Origin: Candidatus Poribacteria bacterium | GTDB taxonomy: Bacteria > Poribacteria > WGA-4E > WGA-3G | Reading direction: 5' to 3' | Assembly: GCA_022828145.1 (NCBI GenBank) | Contig: JAJEJA010000020.1 | Location: 1 to 32,012 of the forward strand | DNA: 32,012 bases | Shown here: positions 14,806 to 23,007 of the stretch, piece after piece | Position numbering within the stretch: the first letter of the stretch is position 1 | Layout of the letters: each line of letters begins with the position of its first letter | Notes under the pieces: generated by a model | Database searches by the model: none | Seen by the model: only the letters and a program-made list of their open reading frames with translations | What the model was told of the DNA's origin: nothing | Program-made: the position numbers and the translations under genes

Positions 14806-14861
14806 GTACAAGCGATGTACAAGAATGTACGCGTGTACACTATTTTGTACGAATTCGTACA
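14806..14861 (+). promoter_or_regulatory. Cluster of six phased GTAC sites, including a perfect 16-bp palindrome
   Basis: GTAC begins at 14806, 14817, 14827, 14835, 14847 and 14857, spacings of 11, 10, 8, 12 and 10 bp. The last two form the perfect palindrome TGTACGAATTCGTACA (14846-14861). The two at 14827 and 14835 form TGTAC-GCGT-GTACA. The cluster ends 21 bp before the start codon of the lipoprotein gene at 14883 and overlaps the likely 5' leader. It looks like a multi-site operator for a dimeric regulator. Confidence 0.55.
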
Positions 14862-14882
14862 CTTTTCAAAAGGAGCATGAAA

Positions 14883-15581
14883 ATGAGAAAGACATTGTTC
14901 TTATGTTTCAACTTAATCATAATAGTCTTCATAGGTTGTATAGTATTACCAGAAAAACACCCTAAGGAGATCAAAGGACAAAAAATTACAACTGCTCCTG
15001 TAATAGATGGGAAATTAGATGATGCAATATGGAAAAAAGCACCGCGCTATACAGGTTTTGTTGATAGAAACATGAACAATGAACCTGCAGACGATCAATC
15101 TGTCATTCAGTTAGTGTATTCCGATAAAGCCATATATTTGGCATGGTATTGCTATGATGCACAACCGGATCAGATCGTTGCCAATGTAACCGAGCATCAG
15201 ATGCGACCATTTGCTGAAGACTGGATTTCATTCACGATTGACCCCTCTCATACACATCAATTCATGGATAGGGTCTTCTTTCAGTCAAACCCTAATGGTA
15301 TAAAGTTTATCAGTCACCCACCTTTACATATCCCTTTGAATGAGCTTCCAAATCAGTGGAATGTCGAAGCAACCATAGTAGATGATGGATGGATAGTTGA
15401 GATGGAGATACCGTGGGAGTTATTAAACTATCCACAAACGGATGAGCCTATTGACATCGGCATTAATTTCGACCGTGGACATCTTAGAACCGGCGCGAAT
15501 ACATGGTGGTCAAAAGTGCGATTTATTGAAGACGGTAGAGACGATGGACATTGGGTGAATGTGCTCCCTCCCCAAAAATAA
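14883..15581 (+). CDS. Lipoprotein with CBM9-like (sugar-binding) domain
   Basis: This 232-residue predicted lipoprotein has a hydrophobic N-terminus ending in the lipobox VFIGC with Cys19. Its outer domain begins APVIDGKLDDAIWKKAP (38-54), the hallmark opening of CBM9/DOMON-like domains. It continues with 'IYLAWYCYDAQPDQI', 'EDWISFTIDP' and 'GWIVEMEIPWELL', also typical of that fold. Such proteins usually bind sugars or heme at the cell surface. I chose the second of two close ATGs (14883) because GGAG ends 7 bases before it, while the ATG at 14877 is only one base from GGAG. The gene follows the GTAC operator-like cluster and precedes two WD40 genes on the same strand, 62 bp from the first. 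Confidence 0.85.
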   Translation: MRKTLFLCFNLIIIVFIGCIVLPEKHPKEIKGQKITTAPVIDGKLDDAIWKKAPRYTGFVDRNMNNEPADDQSVIQLVYSDKAIYLAWYCYDAQPDQIVANVTEHQMRPFAEDWISFTIDPSHTHQFMDRVFFQSNPNGIKFISHPPLHIPLNELPNQWNVEATIVDDGWIVEMEIPWELLNYPQTDEPIDIGINFDRGHLRTGANTWWSKVRFIEDGRDDGHWVNVLPPQK

Positions 15582-15643
15582 ATCTTACTGATAGCAATAC
15601 GAAACAACCAAACACAAACTCAACAAAATAGAAGGCAACATAT

Positions 15644-17455
15644 ATGCATAGACAACAAACACAACCCTACACACAGTGGGGACTACCCCCAGGTGCAATC
15701 GCACGACTGACAAAAGGGGCTGTTGGACGCATCATGTTCTCTCCAGATGGATCCCAGTTGGCAGTCACGGGGTCTTTAGGACTCTGGTTATACGATGTGA
15801 ATTCCTGCAAAGAAATTATGCTACTCAGAGCCGCAGATGATAGAACAACACCACTCCCCTCAGCGTGGAACGGTACAACGCTTGTATCACATAATTGGGA
15901 TGAGACCATATCTCTCTGGGATACACATACTGGACAACGGCAAGTTCATATCAAACAGAAACTACAAGAGGTGTCAGATGTCGTTCTAACACCTGACGGT
16001 ACAATGCTTTTCACTGCTGCATGGGATAGTATCATCCGCTGTTGGGACAGACAATCAGCGCGTTTACTATTTACGCTAACTGGACATACTGGCGATATTG
16101 ATGGCATAGCAGTTTCACCTGATGGTAAAATCCTTGCATCTGGAGGTGAGGATAAGACGGTACGACTTTGGGATATTCAGACGCGTACACATCTTTCGGA
16201 CCTAACGGGACATGAAAGTAATATCTGGCAAGTCGCTTTTTCTCCAAACGGTGTTGTTTTAGCGAGTAGAAGTCATGATAACAAACTCATTCTGTGGGAT
16301 GTCCAAAATGGTGAACTGCTGCAGACTATTGACCTTGGTCCAAAACATATTGGGCACATTGCATTCTCATATCAAGGTAGGCTAATCGCCAGTGGTGTTG
16401 ACAACCATAACATACGCATCTGGAATGCTGATTCAGGAACCGAACATACACTCCTGACAGGACATGAGGGTTCGGTCTGGGGAACTGCTTTCTCGCCTGA
16501 CGGTAAGACTTTTGCCAGCTCCAGCCAAGATGGCACTATTCGTTTCTGGGATATTAACAGTCGCACTGAAAAGGGAAAAATAACAGGACATGTCCAATGG
16601 ATCGCAGCATCAGCATTCTCGCCTGATGGGAGTATCTTTGCACACGGCAGTAACACCAAATCTCTCTTCTTATGGGATTTGGGTACCTTAACAGAACGCA
16701 CACCTTTAGATGCACATGATAGCTGCGTTGATCAAGTCGCGTTTTCATCCGACAGTACTACACTTGTAACTGCAGGCAGGGATGAAAAGATTTTTGTTTG
16801 GGATGTAAATACGGGGACACAACGCAGAACCTTGTCCGGACATCAGGATATGACACAAGCATTGACGTTCGCGCCAAACGGCAGAACAATTGCAAGTGGC
16901 GGTGATGATAAAACCATTCGTCTATGGGATATTGATACAGGAGAAGAATTGGCGCAATTAACTGGACATACTGAACGGGTTGATGATATCGCAATTTCAC
17001 CCGATGGACAGACACTGGCAAGTAGCAGTATGGATAACACCGTACGCTTATGGAATGCAAATACGGGACACCCTCTCACGACACTCAATGGACATACCTC
17101 AAATGTTGAAGCGATTGCTTTCTCACCAGATGGAAGCATTCTTGTGAGTGGTAGTTCTGATGAAACGATACGGTTTTGGGATATGCATGCATGTAAATTT
17201 ATGCAAACTCTGGAAGTTCAGAGTCACGTTTATGCAGTCGCATTTTCTCCAGACGGGAGTATCCTTGCCGCTGCAGGAGAAGATAAAAAAATAAGGTTAT
17301 GGGATGCTTACACAAGAAAATTACGTGCAGTCTTAGGTGGACACATGGCAGATATAGATTCTCTCTCATTTAGTCCGGATGGGAAAACCTTCGCAAGTGG
17401 AGGTGCTGATGGAGTAGTACATCTATGGGATCTTCAATCGTGTTTAAATCAATAA
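15644..17455 (+). CDS. WD40 repeat protein, 14 repeats (two beta-propellers), no signal peptide
   Basis: This 603-residue protein is made almost entirely of WD40 repeats. I count 14 W-D/N type repeat ends, from LWLYDVNS near residue 47 to VHLWDLQSC at the C-terminus, so two seven-bladed propellers in tandem are expected. Several units carry the full GH...SPDGK...SGG.D.T.RLWD signature. There is no signal peptide or membrane segment, so a cytoplasmic scaffold role is likely, although partners are unknown. The first 45 residues (QWGLPPGAIARLTKGAVGRI) match the start of the next gene's mature protein, so the two are paralogues. The start ATG has GAAGG about 9 bases upstream. Confidence 0.9.
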   Translation: MHRQQTQPYTQWGLPPGAIARLTKGAVGRIMFSPDGSQLAVTGSLGLWLYDVNSCKEIMLLRAADDRTTPLPSAWNGTTLVSHNWDETISLWDTHTGQRQVHIKQKLQEVSDVVLTPDGTMLFTAAWDSIIRCWDRQSARLLFTLTGHTGDIDGIAVSPDGKILASGGEDKTVRLWDIQTRTHLSDLTGHESNIWQVAFSPNGVVLASRSHDNKLILWDVQNGELLQTIDLGPKHIGHIAFSYQGRLIASGVDNHNIRIWNADSGTEHTLLTGHEGSVWGTAFSPDGKTFASSSQDGTIRFWDINSRTEKGKITGHVQWIAASAFSPDGSIFAHGSNTKSLFLWDLGTLTERTPLDAHDSCVDQVAFSSDSTTLVTAGRDEKIFVWDVNTGTQRRTLSGHQDMTQALTFAPNGRTIASGGDDKTIRLWDIDTGEELAQLTGHTERVDDIAISPDGQTLASSSMDNTVRLWNANTGHPLTTLNGHTSNVEAIAFSPDGSILVSGSSDETIRFWDMHACKFMQTLEVQSHVYAVAFSPDGSILAAAGEDKKIRLWDAYTRKLRAVLGGHMADIDSLSFSPDGKTFASGGADGVVHLWDLQSCLNQ

Positions 17456-17460
17456 CGTGA

Positions 17461-17566
17461 GTTTGATAAATGTAGCGCAAACTTTCCAGTTTGCGACAGA
17501 TATGCCACAAACTGAAAATTCATGCTACATTTCACGCCTCTCGGATACGAAAAAGGAGTCCAAAAT
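17461..17566. repeat. Hairpin repeats between the two WD40 genes
   Basis: CGCAAACT-TTCC-AGTTTGCG (17476-17495) is a perfect 8-bp stem with a 4-base loop. A wider imperfect inverted repeat pairs AATGTAGC near 17469 with GCTACATT near 17523. It may stabilise or terminate the upstream mRNA, but there is no T-tract. The hairpin sequence looks like another interspersed repeat type. Confidence 0.6.
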
Positions 17567-19465
17567 ATGAAAATTATAAAACGGGTGTTAGTCGTTTTAA
17601 CAGTTATCCTAATATTCAGTCCAATTAAATCAGACGCAGAAATGATGGACCAGTGGACCCTACCGATGGGAGCGAAAGGTAGAATAGGAAAAGGCAGAGC
17701 AACGGAGGTCAAGTATTTTCCAGATGGAAACCGAATTGCAATTGCATGTTCAATCGGTGTCTGGATATATGACCTGCAAACAGATGAAATTGTAGACCTA
17801 TTCATCGGTCATACAGGTCCCATCAATTCAATAGATTTTAGTCCTGACGGTAAAACATTGGTCACAGCAAGTGATGATAACATAGCAATGTCATGGGATA
17901 CAGACACAGGACAACACAAAGCAAGTTTCATCGGTCATCGTGACGATGTCAATGATGTTTCCATCAGTTCAGATGGTAATATCCTGGCAACCGCAAGCGA
18001 TGATGATACTGTAAGACTATGGGAACTGGACACTGGTGAATTTATTACAGTGCTCGGTGGAGGACACTCCGATAATATACATGCGTTGATGTTTTCACCT
18101 GATGGAGAAGTGATTGTTAGCGGTTCATACCGTTATGGTAATACTGTCTGTTTCTGGGATGCAAACGCAGCAAAATTAATAAAATCCATCAATCATGAAG
18201 AACACGGTGTGGTAAATGTTGAAACAGTTGCATGTCTCCCCACAGGAAGTATCTTTGCAACAGGTAGCCGTGGAAAAATCTGTATTTGGGATGGACGTAC
18301 GGGGGAACTCATTCAGAACTACAAAATTGAAAGTAGGTTAGACAGTGTCTACTCACTCGCTTTTGCACCAGATGGAAAAACACTCGCAAGCGGATTAGAT
18401 AACAATTCAATCTGTATATGGGATGTTTCAACGACAAAGTTAATTAAGAAACTCAAAACGGAGAGGACAATAATCTCTGTGGTATATTCACCGGACGGAA
18501 ACACATTAATCAGTGTGAGAGAAGATGGCATAATACAAATTTGGGATGTCGCTTCTGGTAAAACAACGAAGACCATAGATGATTTTACATCTAATGTATA
18601 TTCTGTTGTATACTCTCACGATGGTAAAACGCTGGTAAGTGGCAACTTCAATAGTATCAATTTCTGGGATCCAATCACAGGTGAACAACAGAAAAAAATA
18701 TCTGGTCTCATTGGACGAGTTGAATCTGTCAAGTTTACGCCAGATGGAAAAACACTCGCCAGTGGCGATGCACAATATGGGCGACTCTGGGATGTAGAAT
18801 CTGGAAAATTCTTAGTTTCATTTGCTAAACATTCCGGTCAAATATTTGATATAGCCATCTCAACTGATGGTAGTATGTATGCGACAGCAAGTCTGGACCA
18901 TTCCGTGGGTATATGGGAAACGCGTAAAATTCAACAGAACATAATTGGAGTGCGACTCAATAAACTTTCTGAACATGACGATTATGCACATGGCGTGGAC
19001 TTTTCGCCTGATGGCAGTATCCTTGTAGGTGGCTACAATGACAACACCGTGCGTGTATGGGATGTCAAAACCGGTCAACTCCTAAACACACTTGAAGCAC
19101 ATAATCGCGGAGTCTACGCTATTGCGTTCTCGCCTGACGGTAAAACTTTTGCAAGTGGCGGTTATGACGGTTCAGTCTGTATATGGGATACAAAAAAACA
19201 GGAACTCTTGGAGACTTTCCGAGGCCATCACAGTTGGGTTCAAACTTTAACTTATTCACCAGATGGCGCAGTCATTGCAGTTGGAAATGATGATATCGTC
19301 TATATCTGGGACATAGCCACCGGACAGAATATCAATTCATTTATTGGACATACGAATCTGATCACCGGATTATCCTTCTCACCTGATGGAAAGACAATCG
19401 CAAGTGCTTGCCGTGACGGTACAATACTTCTGTGGGATCTAAAAACACAGGTAGACAATCCGTAA
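17567..19465 (+). CDS. Exported WD40 repeat protein, 14 repeats
   Basis: This 632-residue protein starts with a signal peptide (MKIIKRVLVVLTVILIFSPIKSDAE), so it should act in the periplasm or outside. The rest holds 14 WD40-like repeats, from VWIYDLQTD to ILLWDLKTQ, again consistent with two seven-bladed propellers. The ATG at 17567 is chosen because GGAG lies 8 bases upstream and the signal peptide follows at once. An in-frame ATG at 17522 lies in repeat DNA. The first segment after the signal peptide, QWTLPMGAKGRIGKGRATEV, aligns with the N-terminus of the upstream cytoplasmic paralogue. The pair therefore gives one propeller protein on each side of the membrane. The function is unknown; binding or scaffolding is the general role of the fold. 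Confidence 0.9.
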   Translation: MKIIKRVLVVLTVILIFSPIKSDAEMMDQWTLPMGAKGRIGKGRATEVKYFPDGNRIAIACSIGVWIYDLQTDEIVDLFIGHTGPINSIDFSPDGKTLVTASDDNIAMSWDTDTGQHKASFIGHRDDVNDVSISSDGNILATASDDDTVRLWELDTGEFITVLGGGHSDNIHALMFSPDGEVIVSGSYRYGNTVCFWDANAAKLIKSINHEEHGVVNVETVACLPTGSIFATGSRGKICIWDGRTGELIQNYKIESRLDSVYSLAFAPDGKTLASGLDNNSICIWDVSTTKLIKKLKTERTIISVVYSPDGNTLISVREDGIIQIWDVASGKTTKTIDDFTSNVYSVVYSHDGKTLVSGNFNSINFWDPITGEQQKKISGLIGRVESVKFTPDGKTLASGDAQYGRLWDVESGKFLVSFAKHSGQIFDIAISTDGSMYATASLDHSVGIWETRKIQQNIIGVRLNKLSEHDDYAHGVDFSPDGSILVGGYNDNTVRVWDVKTGQLLNTLEAHNRGVYAIAFSPDGKTFASGGYDGSVCIWDTKKQELLETFRGHHSWVQTLTYSPDGAVIAVGNDDIVYIWDIATGQNINSFIGHTNLITGLSFSPDGKTIASACRDGTILLWDLKTQVDNP

Positions 19466-19491
19466 TTTTGTGATATGTTTCGTCTCATCTT

Positions 19492-19556
19492 AATAGTAGT
19501 AGGCACTCTCCGAGTGCCGTCTCTTATGAAAGAGGTGACAAAATACTTACACACCC
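19492..19556. repeat. GGCACTC hairpin plus a solo MITE end
   Basis: The perfect hairpin GGCACTC-TCC-GAGTGCC at about 19502-19518 is followed by GTGACAAAATACTTACACACCC (19535-19556), a diverged copy of the MITE right terminus seen at 1708-1729 and 8423-8444. No left terminus is nearby. It lies between the second WD40 gene and the DUF362 gene. Confidence 0.65.
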
Positions 19557-19667
19557 AAACAAATTAAACATATTGCAAATATCCAACAAAGCTGCTATTA
19601 TTCATATATCTTTGAAGAAACTTACATAATGTAACAGCTAATTTTGCATTTCTATGAGGAACAATCA

Positions 19668-20885
19668 ATGACAGAAAAACAGTTCAAAGTACGGGCAGCA
19701 CATTGTGATTATCGGGCAACAGAAGAGGAGATATACCAAACACTCAGACGCATTACCGACCCACTCACGAAATCATGGAAACCGATTGAGAACGCTAAAA
19801 AGGTTGTCATCAAGTTTAATATGATGAAACCCCATGAACGGATCATCTATTTTGAAGGCAGACGTCGAGAATTGGTTGATGACGCAGTGTGTCGCGCGTT
19901 TCTACGCCTGCTCAAGGAACACACAACAGCACAACTGATTGCTACCGATACGAACCCGTATACACACGGAAATCGTATGCCACCAGGTTTCAATTACGAA
20001 CATCATCTCAAGGAATTCGAGGTACAATTTGTCGATTCAAACCTCCCACCATTTAAGGTCTACGATGTACCAGGCGGCGGTTCAATGTTTGATCGGTATA
20101 CGTTGAGTGCCTGTTTTGAGGACGCTGATGCTGTTATTTCCGTCGCAAAAATGAAGAACCATGCTTTTATGGGGATTACGTTATGCACGAAGAACCTTTT
20201 TGGATTGCCACCGATGCTACTGCCTGAAGGTCGCACGAGGAGTTATTATCATCACCTTATCCGTCTCTCTTATGTATTACCTGACCTTGCGTTGATAACT
20301 AAGCCGTGTCTCAATATCATTGATGCTCTAACAGGTCAATGGGGACGCGAGTGGGGTGGTGAAGGCAGGATTTGTAACGCGCTTATCGCAGGCGATCATC
20401 CGATTGCGACTGACACCGTCGGCATGCACTTGATGGGACATGATCCAGCATCCGATTGGCCCACGCCTCCGTTTAAACGTGATCGAAACCATATACTTAT
20501 CGCTGCACAGCGCGGATTCGGTACTGTAGACTTAAATGAGATTGATTGGGAGAGTGAGGTAACGGCACCCTTAGCGGAGTTTGATTCTGTTGAGACCGAT
20601 ACACCTCAGATGGTATCTAACTGGCGTCGCACCACTTGTGAACAAGGATTAGTCTATCTTGATAATCAGAAAAATATGATAGACAAATACCGTGGAGAAT
20701 TCATCTATCTCCAAGGGGGTGAAGTCGTCTGGAATGGACCAGACCCATCAAATCTTGGGAGTCGTCGTCAATTGAGTGGTAAAAAGAAGGATAGCGCGTT
20801 GTGGCTAAAACTCGTTGACGCTGAAGAACATGAAGGGGAACGATTCAAGGTCTATGAGGAATGCCTCAAAACCTTTGCAGCTTAA
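19668..20885 (+). CDS. DUF362 family protein
   Basis: This 405-residue protein fits the DUF362 family, seen from 'KKVVIKFNMMKP' (about 43-54), 'DADAVISVAKMKNHAFMGITLCTKNLFGLPP' (about 155-185), 'LNIIDALTGQWG' and 'LIAGDHPIATDTVGMHLMGHDP' in family order. Members often carry Fe-S ferredoxin segments; no Cys cluster is seen here. The family's biochemical role is not settled. I chose the ATG at 19668 (MTEKQFKVR) with GAGGA about 9 bases upstream rather than the ATG at 19644. The next gene is a PhyH dioxygenase 124 bp away, separated by three tandem hairpin repeats. Confidence 0.85.
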   Translation: MTEKQFKVRAAHCDYRATEEEIYQTLRRITDPLTKSWKPIENAKKVVIKFNMMKPHERIIYFEGRRRELVDDAVCRAFLRLLKEHTTAQLIATDTNPYTHGNRMPPGFNYEHHLKEFEVQFVDSNLPPFKVYDVPGGGSMFDRYTLSACFEDADAVISVAKMKNHAFMGITLCTKNLFGLPPMLLPEGRTRSYYHHLIRLSYVLPDLALITKPCLNIIDALTGQWGREWGGEGRICNALIAGDHPIATDTVGMHLMGHDPASDWPTPPFKRDRNHILIAAQRGFGTVDLNEIDWESEVTAPLAEFDSVETDTPQMVSNWRRTTCEQGLVYLDNQKNMIDKYRGEFIYLQGGEVVWNGPDPSNLGSRRQLSGKKKDSALWLKLVDAEEHEGERFKVYEECLKTFAA

Positions 20886-20979
20886 TAGTAGTAGGCACTC
20901 TCCGTGTGCCGTTCTTCATAGTAGTAGGCACTCTCCGTGTGCCGTTCTTCATAGTAGTAGGCACTCTCCGTGTGCCGTC
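20885..20979 (+). repeat. Three tandem 33-bp repeats with hairpins
   Basis: Units start at 20885, 20918 and 20951 with an exact 33-bp period. Each holds the imperfect hairpin GGCACTC-TCC-GTGTGCC, related to the perfect one at 19502. The array fills the gap between the DUF362 and PhyH 2 genes. In-frame translation through it explains a spurious N-terminal extension of the PhyH frame. Confidence 0.95.
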
Positions 20980-21009
20980 CACAAGTTCAATAACACTTAT
21001 GGCATCGCA

Positions 21010-21750
21010 ATGAATATAACCAAAGAACAGAAGAAGCAATTGGATGAACAGGGATGTATCGTCATTCCAGATGTGCTTTCTGAAGAAGAAATCGAAATGT
21101 ATAGAGCCGATATTCTTCGGTTAGCGGAACAAGAGAAACAGAGCGGTTCGGCACTACGGCATACCAACGATTCAGGACAGCACGTACGTTGGCTGATGAA
21201 CAAAGGTGAAATCTATGAACATCTCGTTGCGCATCCGAAGGTAATGCCGTTCTTTGAGCATCTACTCGGTACTGACTACACGTTAAGCACGTTGACATCC
21301 AACATCATTGATCCTGGCGCACCTGATGGCGGTTATCACGTTGATAATGTATTAGGTGGCATGCCGGAACCGCTACCGAGTTTTCCTTTGGTTGCGAACA
21401 GTCTATGGTTACTTGATGACTTTACACCCGAAAACGGCGGAACAAGACATGTCCCGGGTATACATCTGCAACAGATAAAACCGCCGCCAGGAACTACACA
21501 CCATCCTGATGAAGTACGGCTTTCTGCACCAAAGGGGTCTGTCTTCCTATTTAATGGAGCCGTATGGCATTCAGCAGGTGCGAATCGCACAGACAGGCAA
21601 CGAGTTGCACTCATCTGTTTCTGTTGTCGGTCTTTCATTAAACCGATGTTTGACTTTGTTCATAATCTAAAACCTGAAGTTGAGGAACGCGCAACACCTG
21701 TCATGCGTAGAATCTATGGATTTGATTCACAACCAAAGCCCCCTGATTAG
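21010..21750 (+). CDS. Phytanoyl-CoA dioxygenase (PhyH) family protein 2
   Basis: This 246-residue Fe(II)/2-oxoglutarate dioxygenase has iron ligands His110 and Asp112 (GGYHVDNV) and distal His187 (GAVWHSAG), with Arg198 (DRQRVAL) likely binding 2-oxoglutarate. The compact length is normal for bacterial PhyH proteins. I chose the ATG at 21010 (MNITKEQKKQLDEQGC) because the open frame upstream is made of the 33-bp tandem repeats. No strong Shine-Dalgarno precedes it. It is only distantly similar to the other two PhyH proteins in the window, so it is an old paralogue with its own substrate. Its C-terminal part (RRIYGFDSQPKPPD) is also typical of the poribacterial-type members. Confidence 0.88.
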   Translation: MNITKEQKKQLDEQGCIVIPDVLSEEEIEMYRADILRLAEQEKQSGSALRHTNDSGQHVRWLMNKGEIYEHLVAHPKVMPFFEHLLGTDYTLSTLTSNIIDPGAPDGGYHVDNVLGGMPEPLPSFPLVANSLWLLDDFTPENGGTRHVPGIHLQQIKPPPGTTHHPDEVRLSAPKGSVFLFNGAVWHSAGANRTDRQRVALICFCCRSFIKPMFDFVHNLKPEVEERATPVMRRIYGFDSQPKPPD

Positions 21751-22050
21751 GTTGAAAACTTTATACATATCGCATCGGAATTGTCCTAACTGAAATGTAT
21801 GTTGACTTTTAAGCGTTTTACATGTAATAATATTTGCACGATCAATTAAATCTGTACACATCCACGATATAAATTTAACACTTGAAATATTTTGCAGAAT
21901 CTGGTATCCTGTTATAATACACATGAGAATTGAATTGTTCTTAACACATGCTTTGACGTTGTCTAACACCAGATCAAATAGTCCCAATTAGACATACTAC
22001 GAGAAGGAACAAATTAGAATTCAAACTATTGACCAAGGAGGCAACTTAGC
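21751..22050 (+). promoter_or_regulatory. Intergenic region with extended -10 promoter for the partner-switch operon
   Basis: No gene is seen in these 300 bp. TGTTATAAT at 21910-21918 is an extended -10 element. TTTGCA at 21891 is a weak -35 with 16-base spacing. Transcription would start near 21925, about 125 nt before the GTG start of the kinase gene. Confidence 0.4.
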
Positions 22051-22485
22051 GTGGCAACTACAATTTCCAATGACCAAGTGCTCCTGACGATACCGATGCG
22101 TCCGGATATGGAACTTGCTGCTGCTCAGTTAGCGTCAGTCATCGCTGAATCAATGAGTTTTAGTGAAGAACAAATTGAGGAAATCCAAGTCGCCTTGATT
22201 GAATCTTGTATAAACGCTTTTGAGCATAGTCAGAGTCCAGATCGACAGGTCATCATCAAGTATATCATGAGAACCGATGGATTGGAATTCGAGATCAGTG
22301 ACCAGGGAGTCGGTTTCTCCCCAGAAAACCGCACACAACGCAGAACCAGCAAACCAGATTTACATCCGGAAATGCGGAAACGTGGATGGGGGTTAGAGAT
22401 CATCCATGCCCTCATGGACAGCGTTGATATTATGAGTGGAGAAAACGGTACAACAATTAGTATGGTAAAAAGTAAGACTGTGTAG
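22051..22485 (+). CDS. RsbW/SpoIIAB-type anti-sigma serine kinase
   Basis: This 144-residue GHKL ATPase is the kinase type that phosphorylates a STAS-domain antagonist in partner switching. The N-box is VALIESCINAFEHS (47-60; Glu51, Asn55, His59). G1 is ISDQGVGFS (82-90) and G2 is RGWGLEIIHA (111-120). The start is GTG, supported by CAAGGAGG 12 to 16 bases upstream. It is the first gene of an operon with an RsbV-type protein 39 bp downstream and a PP2C phosphatase. In classical systems it also holds a sigma factor; none is present here, so the output partner may be another protein of this operon or lie elsewhere. Confidence 0.92.
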   Translation: MATTISNDQVLLTIPMRPDMELAAAQLASVIAESMSFSEEQIEEIQVALIESCINAFEHSQSPDRQVIIKYIMRTDGLEFEISDQGVGFSPENRTQRRTSKPDLHPEMRKRGWGLEIIHALMDSVDIMSGENGTTISMVKSKTV

Positions 22486-22524
22486 TGTTTTTATTCAGCA
22501 GTTGCACTGTTAAGGAGGCAAAGT

Positions 22525-22869
22525 TTGGCAAACAAATTAGATATTCAGATTCGTGCTGAACGTCAGTACGCTGTGTTAGAAACAGCAGGTTATTTAAACG
22601 ATGCACTCGGAGAGAAACTTTCCAAGAAAGCCTTAGAACTCATAGAAAAGGGATATACGCAATTAGTCATTAACTTGGACAAAACTGCCTTGATTAATAG
22701 TATAGGTATATCTATTCTGATAGAGATAATTGAGGCACTGGAAGAACGGGAAGGGACGTTAAACTTTTGTGGACTGTCCGCCACCCAAGAACGCACTTTT
22801 CGCATGATGGCAATAGCAAAGTATGCCGGTATCTTCCCCGACGAAAAAACAGCTATCGCTAATTTCTAA
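22525..22869 (+). CDS. STAS-domain anti-sigma antagonist (RsbV/SpoIIAA-like)
   Basis: This 114-residue STAS domain protein is the switch partner that the RsbW-type kinase would phosphorylate and the PP2C enzyme would dephosphorylate. The core LVINLDKTALINSIGISILIEII (47-69) is the usual helix-strand region. The candidate phosphoserine is Ser59 in INSIG, at the place of Ser58 in SpoIIAA. The acidic residue that normally precedes it (D-S-S-G) is replaced by Ile-Asn, so the local motif is atypical. The start is TTG with AAGGAGG well placed upstream. Both this and the kinase use rare start codons behind strong ribosome sites, which suggests tuned ratios. Confidence 0.9.
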   Translation: MANKLDIQIRAERQYAVLETAGYLNDALGEKLSKKALELIEKGYTQLVINLDKTALINSIGISILIEIIEALEEREGTLNFCGLSATQERTFRMMAIAKYAGIFPDEKTAIANF

Positions 22870-23007
22870 TGTCTCTGAGTTTAACAGGTTACCGTTTTTA
22901 TATCGGGAATGATTTGCTAACCACCGTATCCTACCTAAACGGGTCAGCATGATTCAGCATCATAAAGGGCATACATTAAGTTCCGTAGAGATAAAGGAAC
23001 AATTCAC

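Noticed and set aside
15667..19554. Many minus-strand frames opposite the WD40 genes
   Set aside because: They are shadows of the repetitive WD40 coding frames.
20815..21009. 65-residue N-terminal extension of PhyH 2 with three SSRHSPCAV units
   Set aside because: It is encoded by the 33-bp tandem repeats and overlaps the end of the DUF362 gene.
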